Notes under the pieces: generated by a model
Databases searched by the model: none
What the model saw: only the letters and a program-made list of their open reading frames with translations
Told to the model about the DNA's origin: nothing
Part shown: positions 9,253-18,831 of the stretch, one piece after another
Layout of the letters: every line of letters starts with the position of its first letter
Numbering within the stretch: the stretch's first letter is position 1
Assembly (NCBI GenBank): GCA_020850575.1
Contig: JADZEJ010000003.1
Location: 1 to 64,000, forward strand
DNA length: 64,000 nt
Source of the DNA: Candidatus Uhrbacteria bacterium
GTDB taxonomy: Bacteria > Patescibacteriota > Patescibacteriia > 2-12-FULL-60-25
Direction of reading: 5' to 3'
Position numbers and translations under genes: made by a program

Positions 9253-11304
9253 ATGAAGATTTTAATGCTTAGTCGTGATGCACGAGGAATTGATCAAGAT
9301 TCTTCTACTTTTTTACGTTGGAAAACTATAGCAGCTAAAGGAATTGAACTACGCTGTATCGTAAGCTCATTCAAAGCATCGGATGAATTTTGTGGAAAAG
9401 TTTGTGTAAAATCTACAGGTGGATCATATAAGCTGTTGCGGTATTGGCGACTATGGAAAATAGCGAAGAATTGGTCTGAGGATGTTGATCTTATTACGGC
9501 TCAGGACCCATTTGAATTAGGATTAATCGCCTGGTTTATTGGAAAGATACGAAAAAAACCAGTTGAAATCCAAGATCATGGAGGTTTTTTTGATGACAAA
9601 CCAAACGGCGAACCCCTCTGGTTAATCCGAAAATATTTTGCATATTGGCTCATGAAGCGTGTATCCGCAATCCGTACGGTGAGCCCAAGAAGCTTTGAAA
9701 AGCTAGTACAATATGGATTTGGTTCAAAGACAATCCTTTTACCAATCAATGTTGATAAACGTTTTGCAGAAGCTATATATAGACCAATTCCGCATCATAT
9801 TCTGAGCGTGTCACGACTTATAGTAGTAAAGAATCTTAGTCTATCACTAGAAGTTTTTGCAGCATATTTTGCACGCCACCCAGAGGCTCGTTATACCATT
9901 GTCGGGGATGGACCAGAAAAAGATCTGTTAAAAATGCAAGCGGTGAAATTACGTATCGCGCATGTCGTAGATTTTGTTGGAGAACAAGATCCGTTGCCGT
10001 GGTTGGAAAAAGCTGCTTGCTTCCTCTTTTTATCTCAACATGAGGGTTGGGGAATTGCCCCGGTAGAAGCAGCGACGGTAGGTGTTCCGGTAGTCATGAC
10101 CGAAACTGGTTGTGCCACACTATTAAAACAACAGGGTCTAGCTTTTCTTGTAGAAGAATGCTCCATCACTTCAATGACGGATGTAGTTGAACAAGCGATT
10201 GCACGTGGAGAAAAGTCTACCGCTAAATACCTTGAAGATTATACAATCCAATATGCAGCTCACTGGGAAGAAAAGAAAAAATCACGTATCTTAGTTCTTG
10301 TGCAGGCAGTCGATACAAAGGATGCATTGATGGGATTTTTTGTTGATTGGTTACGCGCAGCTTCGAAAGAATTTGCAGAGATTACAGTTCTTGCACTTCG
10401 GACAAGTGATATTTTAATTGCAAAGAATGTGCGTGTAATTCCGCTTCGAAAAGATATCTCTTCATTAAAGATTGGTATACTTCTGAATGCATGGTGGTTA
10501 TCTTGGAAATGGCGTCATGAATATCATGGTGTATATGTGCGTGGAGATATTCAATATGTTTTGGGTTGCGCATTGCTTTGGCGAATTTTGAATAAACGTA
10601 TTGTTTTATGGTTTGCTCACTACAAGCCACACAAATTACTTAATGTGGCAGCTCATATGGCGCATATTGTTGCAACCTCTGTACCTGAGGCTTGTGCGTA
10701 TAGTGGACACAAACGCCGTATAATTGGTCAAGCGATCGATCCGATTATTTTTCCATTTTACAAAAAAATGGAAAATAAAATGAGGGTTTTAATTTTTGGT
10801 CGCGTATCTCCAGCAAAACGCATCGCCGAAGCAGTTCGGGAACTTAAGAAAATGGATATTCCAGGAATGGAAGTAGAAATTATTGGTAAAGCATTGGATG
10901 ATCAGTATCGGAGATTGATTTTAGAAGAACTGCGTGATGCGACAAATATCCGCTGGAAAGAGCTAGATATATCTTTTGCAGAAATCCCCACATTGTTTAA
11001 ACAGTATGATATTCTTTTGAATTCAACCAATGGAAGCTTGGATAAAGTAATCTTGGAAGCAGCATTTAGTGGAGTTATTCCGATTGTAGAGACTTCAGGT
11101 ATAAAAAGCTTTTTGCCACCTTTGTACTCATTTCTTCACACAATAAGCCAAGAGGAACGAAGAATTGCATTGCAAAAACTTTCCGATATGTCGCAAGAAA
11201 ATAGGCAAATAATCGCGAAAGAAATTGCACAATCCGCAATCAACCATCATTCTATAACGCATCAATTAAAAGAATTAGTGCGTATATTTGATTTATCAAA
11301 ATAA
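9253..11304 (+). CDS. Two-domain glycosyltransferase (tandem GT4 modules)
   Basis: At 683 residues this is about twice the GT4 length. Residues 1-340 form a GT4 module with SRLIVVKNLSLSLEVF, VGDGPEKDLL and EX7E as EGWGIAPVE. Residues 345-683 form a second GT-B-like module: a start ILVLVQAVDTKDALMGFF, VLIFGRVSPAKRIAEAV as the donor-domain signature and NGSLDKVILEAAFSGVIPIV in place of a standard EX7E. It begins 4 bases after the methyltransferase. A bifunctional enzyme that adds two consecutive sugars is the simplest reading; the second module is divergent and could be non-catalytic. Confidence 0.85.
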   Translation: MKILMLSRDARGIDQDSSTFLRWKTIAAKGIELRCIVSSFKASDEFCGKVCVKSTGGSYKLLRYWRLWKIAKNWSEDVDLITAQDPFELGLIAWFIGKIRKKPVEIQDHGGFFDDKPNGEPLWLIRKYFAYWLMKRVSAIRTVSPRSFEKLVQYGFGSKTILLPINVDKRFAEAIYRPIPHHILSVSRLIVVKNLSLSLEVFAAYFARHPEARYTIVGDGPEKDLLKMQAVKLRIAHVVDFVGEQDPLPWLEKAACFLFLSQHEGWGIAPVEAATVGVPVVMTETGCATLLKQQGLAFLVEECSITSMTDVVEQAIARGEKSTAKYLEDYTIQYAAHWEEKKKSRILVLVQAVDTKDALMGFFVDWLRAASKEFAEITVLALRTSDILIAKNVRVIPLRKDISSLKIGILLNAWWLSWKWRHEYHGVYVRGDIQYVLGCALLWRILNKRIVLWFAHYKPHKLLNVAAHMAHIVATSVPEACAYSGHKRRIIGQAIDPIIFPFYKKMENKMRVLIFGRVSPAKRIAEAVRELKKMDIPGMEVEIIGKALDDQYRRLILEELRDATNIRWKELDISFAEIPTLFKQYDILLNSTNGSLDKVILEAAFSGVIPIVETSGIKSFLPPLYSFLHTISQEERRIALQKLSDMSQENRQIIAKEIAQSAINHHSITHQLKELVRIFDLSK

Positions 11305-11347
11305 GTATATTTTGCTGTATTTTATCTATATTAAGCAAATAAATTAA

Positions 11348-11376
11348 TTGACTGTATTTCACAAAGTTGCTACTTT
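11348..11376 (+). promoter_or_regulatory. Sigma70-type promoter for the epimerase at 11387
   Basis: TTGACT (11348-11353) and TACTTT (11371-11376) are separated by exactly 17 bases, and the start codon follows 10 bases later. It lies in the 82-base gap that breaks the otherwise coupled glycosyltransferase operon. Confidence 0.55.
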
Positions 11377-11386
11377 TTTGTGAGTT

Positions 11387-12397
11387 ATGTCTCAAAACGT
11401 TTTTATAACCGGCGTGGCAGGTTTTCTTGGAAGCCATCTAGCGGATCGGATGCTTGAAAAAGGAAATCGAGTAATCGGAGTAGATAATTTGATCGGTGGG
11501 TACTTGGATAATGTACCCACAGGTGTTGAATTTTATCAATACGACTGTGCTAACCATGATGCCATGACTAAGCTAATGCGCGGTGTAGATGTGGTTTATC
11601 ACTGTGCCTGTACAGCCTACGAAGGTTTATCGGTTTTTTCACCGCATCTTGTAACACAAAACACCTTTGGTATCTCGATGTCGGTTTTATCTGCTGCAAT
11701 CGCAAATAAAGTCCGTCGTTTTGTGTATTGCTCCAGTATGGCGCGTTACGGGACGCAAGAACGCATTCCATTTACCGAAGATATGATACCAAAGCCACAA
11801 GATCCGTATGGAATCGCAAAATATGCAGCTGAACTAGCAATTCGTGAATTGTCTGAAACCCATGGCATGGAGTATGTTATAGGAGTTCCGCATAACATTA
11901 TCGGCCCTCGTCAAAAATACGATGACCCATACCGCAATGTCGCTTCAATCATGATTAATCTCATGCTTCAAGGTCGTCAACCGGTTATATACGGGGATGG
12001 AATGCAAAAGCGCTGCTTCTCTTTTGTAGATGATGTAGTTGATCCACTTGAACAATTGGCGATTTCTGATCATGTAGTAGGTCACACGATTAATATTGGT
12101 CCAGATGAAGAATTTATTACGATTAATCAATTAGCAGAGATAATCGCAAAGTTATTGAATTTTAATTTGCAGCCAATTTACATGCCAGATCGTCCACGCG
12201 AAGTAAAACATGCGACGTGTTCAGCAGATAAAGCACGTGAAATGTTGGGATATAGAACAACACACAATCTTGAAAAAGGCTTAGGTGAGTTAATTAAATA
12301 TATCCAACTTCGTGGGGTAAAGTCATTTAAATATCACTTACCTTTAGAAATCATAAACGAAAAAATGCCACAAACCTGGAAGGATCGTTTATTCTAA
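11387..12397 (+). CDS. NAD-dependent epimerase/dehydratase
   Basis: An extended SDR sugar-nucleotide enzyme of 336 residues. It shows the cofactor loop TGVAGFLGSHLADRML, the CSSMARYG strand with the catalytic Ser region, and the YxxxK motif (DPYGIAKYA). The C-terminal part has INIGPDEEFITI and a substrate-binding RPREVKHATCSADKARE segment common to UDP-glucose 4-epimerase-like proteins. It probably inverts or modifies a UDP- or GDP-sugar for the adjacent glycosyltransferases. It has its own promoter candidate and is followed 30 bases later by a GT2 gene. The exact substrate is not assigned. Confidence 0.87.
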   Translation: MSQNVFITGVAGFLGSHLADRMLEKGNRVIGVDNLIGGYLDNVPTGVEFYQYDCANHDAMTKLMRGVDVVYHCACTAYEGLSVFSPHLVTQNTFGISMSVLSAAIANKVRRFVYCSSMARYGTQERIPFTEDMIPKPQDPYGIAKYAAELAIRELSETHGMEYVIGVPHNIIGPRQKYDDPYRNVASIMINLMLQGRQPVIYGDGMQKRCFSFVDDVVDPLEQLAISDHVVGHTINIGPDEEFITINQLAEIIAKLLNFNLQPIYMPDRPREVKHATCSADKAREMLGYRTTHNLEKGLGELIKYIQLRGVKSFKYHLPLEIINEKMPQTWKDRLF

Positions 12398-12427
12398 AAT
12401 TAATGCTGGAAAATTAACGCTGTACAT

Positions 12428-13153
12428 ATGTATCGCAATAGGAAAGTAAGCATCATTTTGCCTGCATATAATGAACGCGAAAACATTCGAGCATGTATCG
12501 AAGAGTTTTTTCTTCATCCTGCAGTAGATGAAGTAATAGCTGTAGACAATCGTTCTACGGATGGCACAAAAGCTGAGATTCAGCATACTCACGCGAAATA
12601 TGTGTATGAAGAAGTACCAGGGTATGGATCCGCTTTACGTCGTGGCATGAAAGAAGCATGTGGAGAAATACTAGTCACCGTTGAACCGGATGGAACTTTT
12701 TCCGTTAAAGATTTAGAAAAACTACTGATTTATTCTGAAGATTTTGAGATTGTCCTTGGTACGCGTACATCTCGTGCTTTAATTTGGTCTGGGGCGTACA
12801 TGCCATTTAGTGTCCGCATTGGAAATTGGGCTGTGGCAAAATTGCTTGAGTATTTATTCAATGGCCCTTCATTAACCGATGTTGGCTGCACGTATAAACT
12901 TATTAAACGTCATGCATACGAGCAGACAGTAGGAGGTTTTACGGTGAACGGATCGTATTTTTCTCCAGAATTTATAATCCGTGGTCTACAGGCGAAAATG
13001 TCTTGCGCAGAAATTCCGGTGCATTATGGCAGTCGGATTGGAACTTCTAAAATCACCGGTAATGCGTGGCATGCAATAGTGCTGGGCTTTGTAATGATTA
13101 AATTTATTATCAGTGAACGTATATGGCCAACCTGGAAACCCAAAAAAACGTAG
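12428..13153 (+). CDS. GT2-family glycosyltransferase (polyprenyl-phosphate mannosyltransferase-like)
   Basis: A 241-residue GT-A enzyme beginning SIILPAYNERENIRACIEEF, the hallmark of DPM1/GT2 proteins. AVDNRSTDGT and VEPDGTF supply the nucleotide and metal-binding acidic residues. No long C-terminal membrane region is present. Enzymes of this type charge a polyprenyl phosphate with a sugar for use by membrane GT-C transferases, and one such protein (13785-15425) lies two genes downstream. Its end overlaps the next methyltransferase by 31 bases. Confidence 0.88.
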   Translation: MYRNRKVSIILPAYNERENIRACIEEFFLHPAVDEVIAVDNRSTDGTKAEIQHTHAKYVYEEVPGYGSALRRGMKEACGEILVTVEPDGTFSVKDLEKLLIYSEDFEIVLGTRTSRALIWSGAYMPFSVRIGNWAVAKLLEYLFNGPSLTDVGCTYKLIKRHAYEQTVGGFTVNGSYFSPEFIIRGLQAKMSCAEIPVHYGSRIGTSKITGNAWHAIVLGFVMIKFIISERIWPTWKPKKT

Positions 13154-13788
13154 GCTATTTTGATGTTCGTTTGCGACCAGATGCGCGACGTTCTATCGTT
13201 TGGAAAGAGATTGTAAGTTATCTCACGCCATGGTTACAAACAAGAAATAAAAAAGTTGTTGAAATAGCAGCTGGATATTGTGCATTTATTAATGCAATTT
13301 CTTCGAGCTCACGTACAGCAATCGACATAGATCCTATAGTAATGGAATCGGCAGAAAAAGGAGTAACTGCCCATGTTTCTGATCTCCGTCAATCTTGGCC
13401 ACAGGGTCCTTTTGATATTGTTCTTGCGAGTAATTTTTTTGAACATTTAACAAATAATGAATTCGAACAGATGCTTACCGACATCTGGAGAAACACAGCT
13501 CCTCAGGCAAAACTCTGCATTATTCAGCCGAATTTTCGTTATGCTTGGCGTGAGTATTTTGATGATTATACGCATAAAAAAATATTCACACATGAAGGAA
13601 TATTAGGGATTCTGCGTGCATCAGGTTGGAGTATTTTGCATGTAGAGCCTCGCTTTCTCCCATTCTCATTAAAGTCTAGTCCGGGAAGAATCCCCTTAAT
13701 TTTCTACGCATACATCGTTCGTTGGTACCTTCGTTCACCATGGCGCCCACGAGCTGGACAGATGCTCATCATTGCTCAAAAACCATGA
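13123..13788 (+). CDS. SAM-dependent methyltransferase
   Basis: A class I methyltransferase of 221 residues. Motif I is degenerate (KVVEIAAGYCAFINAI), followed by the acidic SAM-ribose strand AIDID, and by DIVLASNFFEHLTNNEFEQML and AKLCIIQPNFRYAW. No alternative ATG lies closer to the stop of the GT2 gene, so the 31-base overlap appears real. It stops in an ATGA overlap with the membrane protein that follows. It probably methylates a sugar or a lipid-linked intermediate; the acceptor is unknown. Confidence 0.82.
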   Translation: MANLETQKNVGYFDVRLRPDARRSIVWKEIVSYLTPWLQTRNKKVVEIAAGYCAFINAISSSSRTAIDIDPIVMESAEKGVTAHVSDLRQSWPQGPFDIVLASNFFEHLTNNEFEQMLTDIWRNTAPQAKLCIIQPNFRYAWREYFDDYTHKKIFTHEGILGILRASGWSILHVEPRFLPFSLKSSPGRIPLIFYAYIVRWYLRSPWRPRAGQMLIIAQKP

Positions 13789-15425
13789 TTAATTTCCGTA
13801 GAGTATATACTTCAATCGCGATTATTATCGCTTTTATTGGGTTACGCGCTGCCGCTCTTGGGCAAATTTATCATCAAGATGAGTATAAGTGGGCACAAAT
13901 TGTCGATCATGCATACGGACTCCAGGGAACAATTCCTCATCCGCCACTCGGTGAGACATTGTATCATATATGGGGTTTAGCATTTGGGTATGGGGCCTTA
14001 CGTGGTCTTCCATTTTTGATTTCGATACTGAATCTTATTTTGCTCGCAACCCTTGTTTATAGGCAGTGGGGTGAGAAAAGAATGATCGCAGTTATTGGAA
14101 TGCTCACGATATCCCTTGCTAACATAATTGCTTCGGTACAAGTAGATATTGATGGTTCTCTATTAATTTTTTGGACAATTCTAACTTGGATAGCATATAC
14201 CCTATGGGTAGATGAAAGAAAACATTTTGGAAAATGGTTGATGCTTGTATCACTCATCGGGGGATTATTATGCAAGATTTCATATATTTTGGTTATCGTA
14301 GCCCTACTTGCACCAAAAATTCTTAAACAAAGAAGACGTTTGTCAAAAAAATGGATTCTTGCAGGCATCGTATTTTGTCTAGTGGGTATAATTTTTTGGT
14401 GTTCATCGTGGATTGATTATATTAATTTTGTACAATATGCCAAGGGATTTGGGGTTGGTAATCTGCAGACGCGTTCATTCTCGCAACTATTTTTATTAAA
14501 TACCAAAGTTTTAGTTTTGCTTGGACCGGCGTGTATCTTAGCCCTCTACGGGATTATTAAGAATCCAAAACGCTATCAGCGTGAGATGTGGTATAGCATT
14601 ATGCAAATACTCTTTTACGATGTAGTTTTTGACTTTACTCATCGTACAATAGATCGTTATTTGCTTGTGCTGTGCATTCCCGTTTCGCTCGTAGCGGGAG
14701 ATGTTTTGATGGAATGGTTAGAGGCTGTTCCGTATAAAAGTGTATATAAAAAAATACTCCCAGTAACTTTTGGGATTATTTTTACAGCAGTGTTGGCGAT
14801 TCCAAAAGATATTCTACCACTGCATCCAAAAAATGCGTTTATCGAAAGATTTTTTAGTGGTGACTTGCGTTTTCTTATTCCAATAAGTAGTGGATCTGGT
14901 CCGATAGGGTTTTTTGTTCCAGCAGATGTAATTACGTTCTCGATGTTTGCAGTGGTAGTCGCAACTTTATTCACGTTACGTCATCCGATGCGACGTCAAA
15001 TTATGGTTCCTCTTGTATCAATTATTATCGTACTTTACGGTTTAACGTTTGGAATCGAATATGCGCAAGGACCTTTGTACGGCAATGCGTCACGTATCGC
15101 TAAAAAAGCATTGAAATTCATCCAGAATGATGCAGAAATAAAGAATGTAATCACCTATAACGACATCGGAGGATGGGAATTAGGCGAAATGAAAAAATAT
15201 TATAAACGTTTCTACTTAAATCCTGAGTTTCTTGGATCAACGGAACGTCGTTTTGCGAGTTTTCAAGGTCATTATTTAGTGGTCGGAATGCCACCAATCT
15301 CACGAGAAACAAAGCAAGCAAAATACTTAGAAACCTGTAAAAATATTCATCAAGAGACTTCAGGATACATCAATGCTACAGTCTATGACTGTAGAGGTAT
15401 TCCATATCCAACAGAAAAAAAATAA
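13785..15425 (+). CDS. GT39/ArnT-like membrane glycosyltransferase
   Basis: The start at 13785 is chosen because it overlaps the upstream stop as ATGA and gives an N-terminal membrane segment; the frame also extends back to 13722 without support. The 546-residue protein has about ten hydrophobic segments. The first periplasmic loop holds QIYHQDEYKW and GTIPHPPLGETL, matching the acidic D-E and HPPL motifs of GT-C enzymes that use polyprenyl-phosphate sugars. It likely decorates a glycan or lipid on the outer face of the membrane. It converges with the FkbM-like gene with a 5-base gap. Confidence 0.8.
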   Translation: MINFRRVYTSIAIIIAFIGLRAAALGQIYHQDEYKWAQIVDHAYGLQGTIPHPPLGETLYHIWGLAFGYGALRGLPFLISILNLILLATLVYRQWGEKRMIAVIGMLTISLANIIASVQVDIDGSLLIFWTILTWIAYTLWVDERKHFGKWLMLVSLIGGLLCKISYILVIVALLAPKILKQRRRLSKKWILAGIVFCLVGIIFWCSSWIDYINFVQYAKGFGVGNLQTRSFSQLFLLNTKVLVLLGPACILALYGIIKNPKRYQREMWYSIMQILFYDVVFDFTHRTIDRYLLVLCIPVSLVAGDVLMEWLEAVPYKSVYKKILPVTFGIIFTAVLAIPKDILPLHPKNAFIERFFSGDLRFLIPISSGSGPIGFFVPADVITFSMFAVVVATLFTLRHPMRRQIMVPLVSIIIVLYGLTFGIEYAQGPLYGNASRIAKKALKFIQNDAEIKNVITYNDIGGWELGEMKKYYKRFYLNPEFLGSTERRFASFQGHYLVVGMPPISRETKQAKYLETCKNIHQETSGYINATVYDCRGIPYPTEKK

Positions 15426-15430
15426 AAGAG

Positions 15431-16381
15431 TTAAACTTTCTCAAGAGGAAGGTGCTTGATTTGTTCAAATTGTTGATCGGCAGTAGGAAATAGTTTAGCG
15501 CGTCGCATTTGAGGAATGAAGCCTTGTTCAACAGTGACTTCTTCAATCTCAGAAATCATTACATCATTACGAATAAAAAAGGCATTTACTCCACCTGTTG
15601 GTTCGCAGCCGACAAATGTATAACCTTTTTCTTTCCCAAGCTTTACTGCAGCTGACAGAGAGGTTCCATAGTAGTAACCAAATGGATGAGATGCATAACG
15701 GTCAAAGTTTGGATCAAGTGGGATTGTAAGAGGTTCATGCTTACCTAGAAAGCTATTATATTCGATAACGACAACTCGAGGCGAGATAACTTTAATTGCT
15801 TTCCAGACCCAGTAATCATGACTGTCGATATCAATGGAGAGAAAATCAATTTCACCTGTCATTTCGGCAGAACAGAGAAGGTCATTAATATTTGTAGGAG
15901 TAACAAGCGCTTCAATTAATGTAATGCGATCAGCAGCTGGTCCGATTAAATGCGTGCGATAAAAAGAACGGGCTTTTTCAGAAATTTTTGGGTTTGCTTC
16001 CATGACAACGCCTTTCCATTGACACAATAAACCAAAAATATTGCTTAAATTCTCGCGGCCGTCACTTACACCGAATTCAACAAAACGGAAATACTTCACT
16101 CCGATCAATTGAAAAATATGTAGCAACATCCCATCTTCTCCATACTGGGAAAAGATTTTTCCTTGTTTTGCATGAATTGCATTCTGTGGTATGTAGGGAG
16201 CAATGATGGAAGGAAAGTTCTTTTTTAAAAAGAGCTCAGCAAGACCTCGAAAACTCCTCTCATCGTAATCGAGGCGACGTAAGGTAAACTCAAAGTCTGC
16301 TGTGAACAAAAGTTTAATATTACGGTAGACACGCCTCCATGAAGTAGGGAGTATGGACTTGATAGAAGATGATGAACTCAT
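15431..16381 (-). CDS. FkbM-like methyltransferase
   Basis: A 316-residue protein with a Rossmann methyltransferase core: FSQYGEDGMLLHIFQLIG, then YFRFVEFGVSDGRENLS as motif I, GVVMEANPKI as the ribose-binding strand, and IDFLSIDIDSHDYWVW as a conserved acidic strand. This order is common in FkbM-like proteins of polysaccharide loci, which methylate sugar hydroxyls. It is the only minus-strand gene in its neighbourhood and is divergent from the next gene across 96 bases. Substrate unknown. Confidence 0.75.
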   Translation of the reverse strand: MSSSSSIKSILPTSWRRVYRNIKLLFTADFEFTLRRLDYDERSFRGLAELFLKKNFPSIIAPYIPQNAIHAKQGKIFSQYGEDGMLLHIFQLIGVKYFRFVEFGVSDGRENLSNIFGLLCQWKGVVMEANPKISEKARSFYRTHLIGPAADRITLIEALVTPTNINDLLCSAEMTGEIDFLSIDIDSHDYWVWKAIKVISPRVVVIEYNSFLGKHEPLTIPLDPNFDRYASHPFGYYYGTSLSAAVKLGKEKGYTFVGCEPTGGVNAFFIRNDVMISEIEEVTVEQGFIPQMRRAKLFPTADQQFEQIKHLPLEKV

Positions 16382-16477
16382 ATGGGGCTACTTTGCCTGA
16401 ATAATTTAAATAATTCAATGTTTATATTGTTTGTTAGTGCTGCTAAAACATGCTAATTTCAAAACATATCAACATAT

Positions 16478-17287
16478 ATGTTAAAAAAATTTTTGAAGTT
16501 AATAAATAATCTTCCCTTTAAATTCACGATTGCACATGTCGAAACTTTTGGCTCACAAACAAGAGTTCTAAAAGAAGGGAAGCTAGACTCACCAGAATCC
16601 TGGGATCTCTTACGTCGAGATCATCCGCATTTCTCTATTTCTTCAAATCGTAAAGAGTGGCTAGAAATCTGTAATTTAAAGACAAAAAAGGACGGGCAAG
16701 ATGGCGGGCTTATAAGACGCGCAAAAGATATTGTTGCTCTATTGAAGGAGAGCTATGTTACTTCACTGTTTTCCGTAGGTGCTGGGGGAGCTGGTTTAGA
16801 ATATCATGTGAAAAACATGTTTCCACAGCTATATCTTGTCTGTTCAGAATACGCTGCAGATAATGTCGACTTGTTGAAAAAAGTTTTTCTAGAAGCAGAT
16901 GAAGTCGTGTCTTTCGATATGAAAGCCATAGACTGGAAGCAGGCGCTTCGTCAGCGTGAAGTGGGCGAGCATCTCGTATTAATGTATCGAATAGATCCTC
17001 ATGCGACTGACAAAGAATGGCGAAAGATATTTGAACGAATGCATGGCGAAGACGTAAAAAATATTCTTTTCATTCCTTGTGGTTTCCTGACTCTACATTC
17101 TTTAATCAAGCGCAAATGGCGTATACTGAAGCTCTCTCTTCAAGGAGAATCTTTTGTTTTTTCAGGTTATCTACGTACACGAATGACCTATGAATCATAC
17201 TGGGATGGATTGTATAGGGCTAAATTGCATAAATTTGGTGGTTTAGATGGTTATTATTTGCAACATAAGGACATTCCTGTACGATAA
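16478..17287 (+). CDS. Predicted class I methyltransferase-like protein
   Basis: A 269-residue protein of uncertain family. The central part, VTSLFSVGAGGAGLEYHVK, followed by YLVCSEYAADNVDLLKKVF and a later VLMYRIDPHATDKEWRKIF, follows the strand order of a SAM-dependent methyltransferase. Residues 1-85 and the C-terminal 70 residues are unassigned. It is the first gene of the plus-strand run that continues with the cupin and aminotransferase genes, 17 bases upstream of the cupin. A role in modifying a sugar nucleotide or glycan is inferred from context only. Confidence 0.6.
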   Translation: MLKKFLKLINNLPFKFTIAHVETFGSQTRVLKEGKLDSPESWDLLRRDHPHFSISSNRKEWLEICNLKTKKDGQDGGLIRRAKDIVALLKESYVTSLFSVGAGGAGLEYHVKNMFPQLYLVCSEYAADNVDLLKKVFLEADEVVSFDMKAIDWKQALRQREVGEHLVLMYRIDPHATDKEWRKIFERMHGEDVKNILFIPCGFLTLHSLIKRKWRILKLSLQGESFVFSGYLRTRMTYESYWDGLYRAKLHKFGGLDGYYLQHKDIPVR

Positions 17288-17304
17288 TACAAGCATGAAA
17301 ATCT

Positions 17305-17688
17305 ATGAAAATCATTGAAACAAAAGTAATTTTTCATGACGGACGTGGGGATATCCGCGATGTGATTTCTGATACACCGATTAGTACTATTACACACATG
17401 ACATGCGAGCCAGGATCGGTGCGCGGCAATCACTGGCATAAGGCTACCACTCATTATGATTATATTTTGAAGGGCTCTTTCGAGCTGTATATAAAAACAA
17501 GTGATGGGCGTACTGAAAAGACGATTATTAAAGCAGGAGATGTTGTTTTCTCCCCACCTGGAGAAGCAAGAGCATTTAAGGCTTTAGAGTACAGTGAATT
17601 TCTATCCTGTACCTATGGTCCTTCTCGCAATAATTCAGAGGATTTTTATAAAGATACGGTAAAGCTTGAAACGCCTCTTGTAACCTAA
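17305..17688 (+). CDS. Cupin-domain protein, sugar-nucleotide modification context
   Basis: A single-domain cupin of 127 residues. The first motif reads GSVRGNHWHKATTHYDYILKG, with paired His residues and a Tyr before the Gly-rich turn. The second motif is KAGDVVFSPPGEARAFKAL. The ATG at 17305 is preferred. Small cupins beside sugar aminotransferases can act as ketoisomerases or epimerases; here it precedes the DegT gene by 8 bases. The specific reaction is not determined. Confidence 0.75.
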   Translation: MKIIETKVIFHDGRGDIRDVISDTPISTITHMTCEPGSVRGNHWHKATTHYDYILKGSFELYIKTSDGRTEKTIIKAGDVVFSPPGEARAFKALEYSEFLSCTYGPSRNNSEDFYKDTVKLETPLVT

Positions 17689-17696
17689 GTAACAAT

Positions 17697-18830
17697 ATGC
17701 TAAATATCCCAGTTTCTCGACCTTTTATTGGTGAAGAAGAGGCGGATGCGGCGCGTGATGCGGTTATAAAGGGTGACATCTCAGGGATTTTTGGTTCATA
17801 TATTCAAGAGTTTGAAAAAGGGTATGCTTCTTTTTGCGGAACGAAGCATGCGATTACAGTTAATAGTGGAACAACAGCTTTGCATCTTGCTATAGCTACA
17901 CTTGAGATTGGTCCAGGTGACGATGTATTGGTTTCATCTTTAACCAATATGGCGACATTTTTTGCCGTCCTCTATCAAGGTGCTCGTCCAATTCCAATCG
18001 ATATTAAACCTGATACCTATAACATTGACCCGGCTTTACTCGAGGAAAAACTCACTCCAAAAACGAAAGCTATAATCATCGTGCATCTGTATGGTCATCC
18101 TGTTGATATGGGTCCAGTAATGGAGTTTTCGCATAAGTATAGATTGCGGGTTATCGAAGATGTGGCAGAAGCGCACGGAGCAGAATGGAATGGACAACGT
18201 GTAGGATCTTTTGGGGATATATCTTGTCATAGTTTCTATGCAAACAAAATTTTGACAACAGGTGAAGGCGGTATGCTGACCTTAAATGATGATAGATTAG
18301 CAAACCGCGCAAAAACACTGAAAACACTTGCTTTTGGAAAAGAAAATAAATTTATTCATCAGGACATTGGGTATAATTATCGTTTGACGAATATTCAGTG
18401 CGCTATTGGTGTGATTCAATTAAAAAAAATTAATGAGATTCTTCGTTTAAAACGCAGTATGGCAGCATTCTATACGCAAGAGTTAAATGATATTGAAGGC
18501 TTACAACTCCCTGTCGAAAAATCATATGCAAAGAATGTATACTGGATGTACCACGTTGTATTAACTGGTTCATTGGAGGGAAAACGCACTGCTATTATGT
18601 CCAAATTAAAAGAACGAGGTATTGAAACGCGTGAGAGTTTTGTTCCGTTTAACCAACAGATCGATATTATAAAAAAATATCATCTTGATCAACCACACGA
18701 TTGTCCAATAGCAAATCGAATTAGCCGCGAAGGATTTTATTTGCCAAGTGGCACAGTCATTAGTCAATTAGAACTTGAAACAGTTGTTCACGAGGTAAGA
18801 AGCATTTGTCGCAAAATATCCTGTATATAA
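17697..18830 (+). CDS. per: DegT/DnrJ/EryC1 aminotransferase, probable GDP-perosamine synthase
   Basis: A PLP-dependent sugar aminotransferase of 377 residues. It starts NIPVSRPFIGEEEADAARD, has TVNSGTTALHLAI, VIEDVAEAHGAEWNGQRVG and the PLP-lysine segment SFYANKILTTGEGG, then GYNYRLTNIQCAIG. These segments closely resemble perosamine synthases, which aminate GDP-4-keto-6-deoxymannose using glutamate. A GDP-mannose 4,6-dehydratase gene that would supply this substrate lies two genes downstream. No GDP-fucose synthase is seen, which favours perosamine over fucose. The family call is firm; the substrate is an inference. Confidence 0.85.
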   Translation: MLNIPVSRPFIGEEEADAARDAVIKGDISGIFGSYIQEFEKGYASFCGTKHAITVNSGTTALHLAIATLEIGPGDDVLVSSLTNMATFFAVLYQGARPIPIDIKPDTYNIDPALLEEKLTPKTKAIIIVHLYGHPVDMGPVMEFSHKYRLRVIEDVAEAHGAEWNGQRVGSFGDISCHSFYANKILTTGEGGMLTLNDDRLANRAKTLKTLAFGKENKFIHQDIGYNYRLTNIQCAIGVIQLKKINEILRLKRSMAAFYTQELNDIEGLQLPVEKSYAKNVYWMYHVVLTGSLEGKRTAIMSKLKERGIETRESFVPFNQQIDIIKKYHLDQPHDCPIANRISREGFYLPSGTVISQLELETVVHEVRSICRKISCI

Positions 18831-18831
18831 T

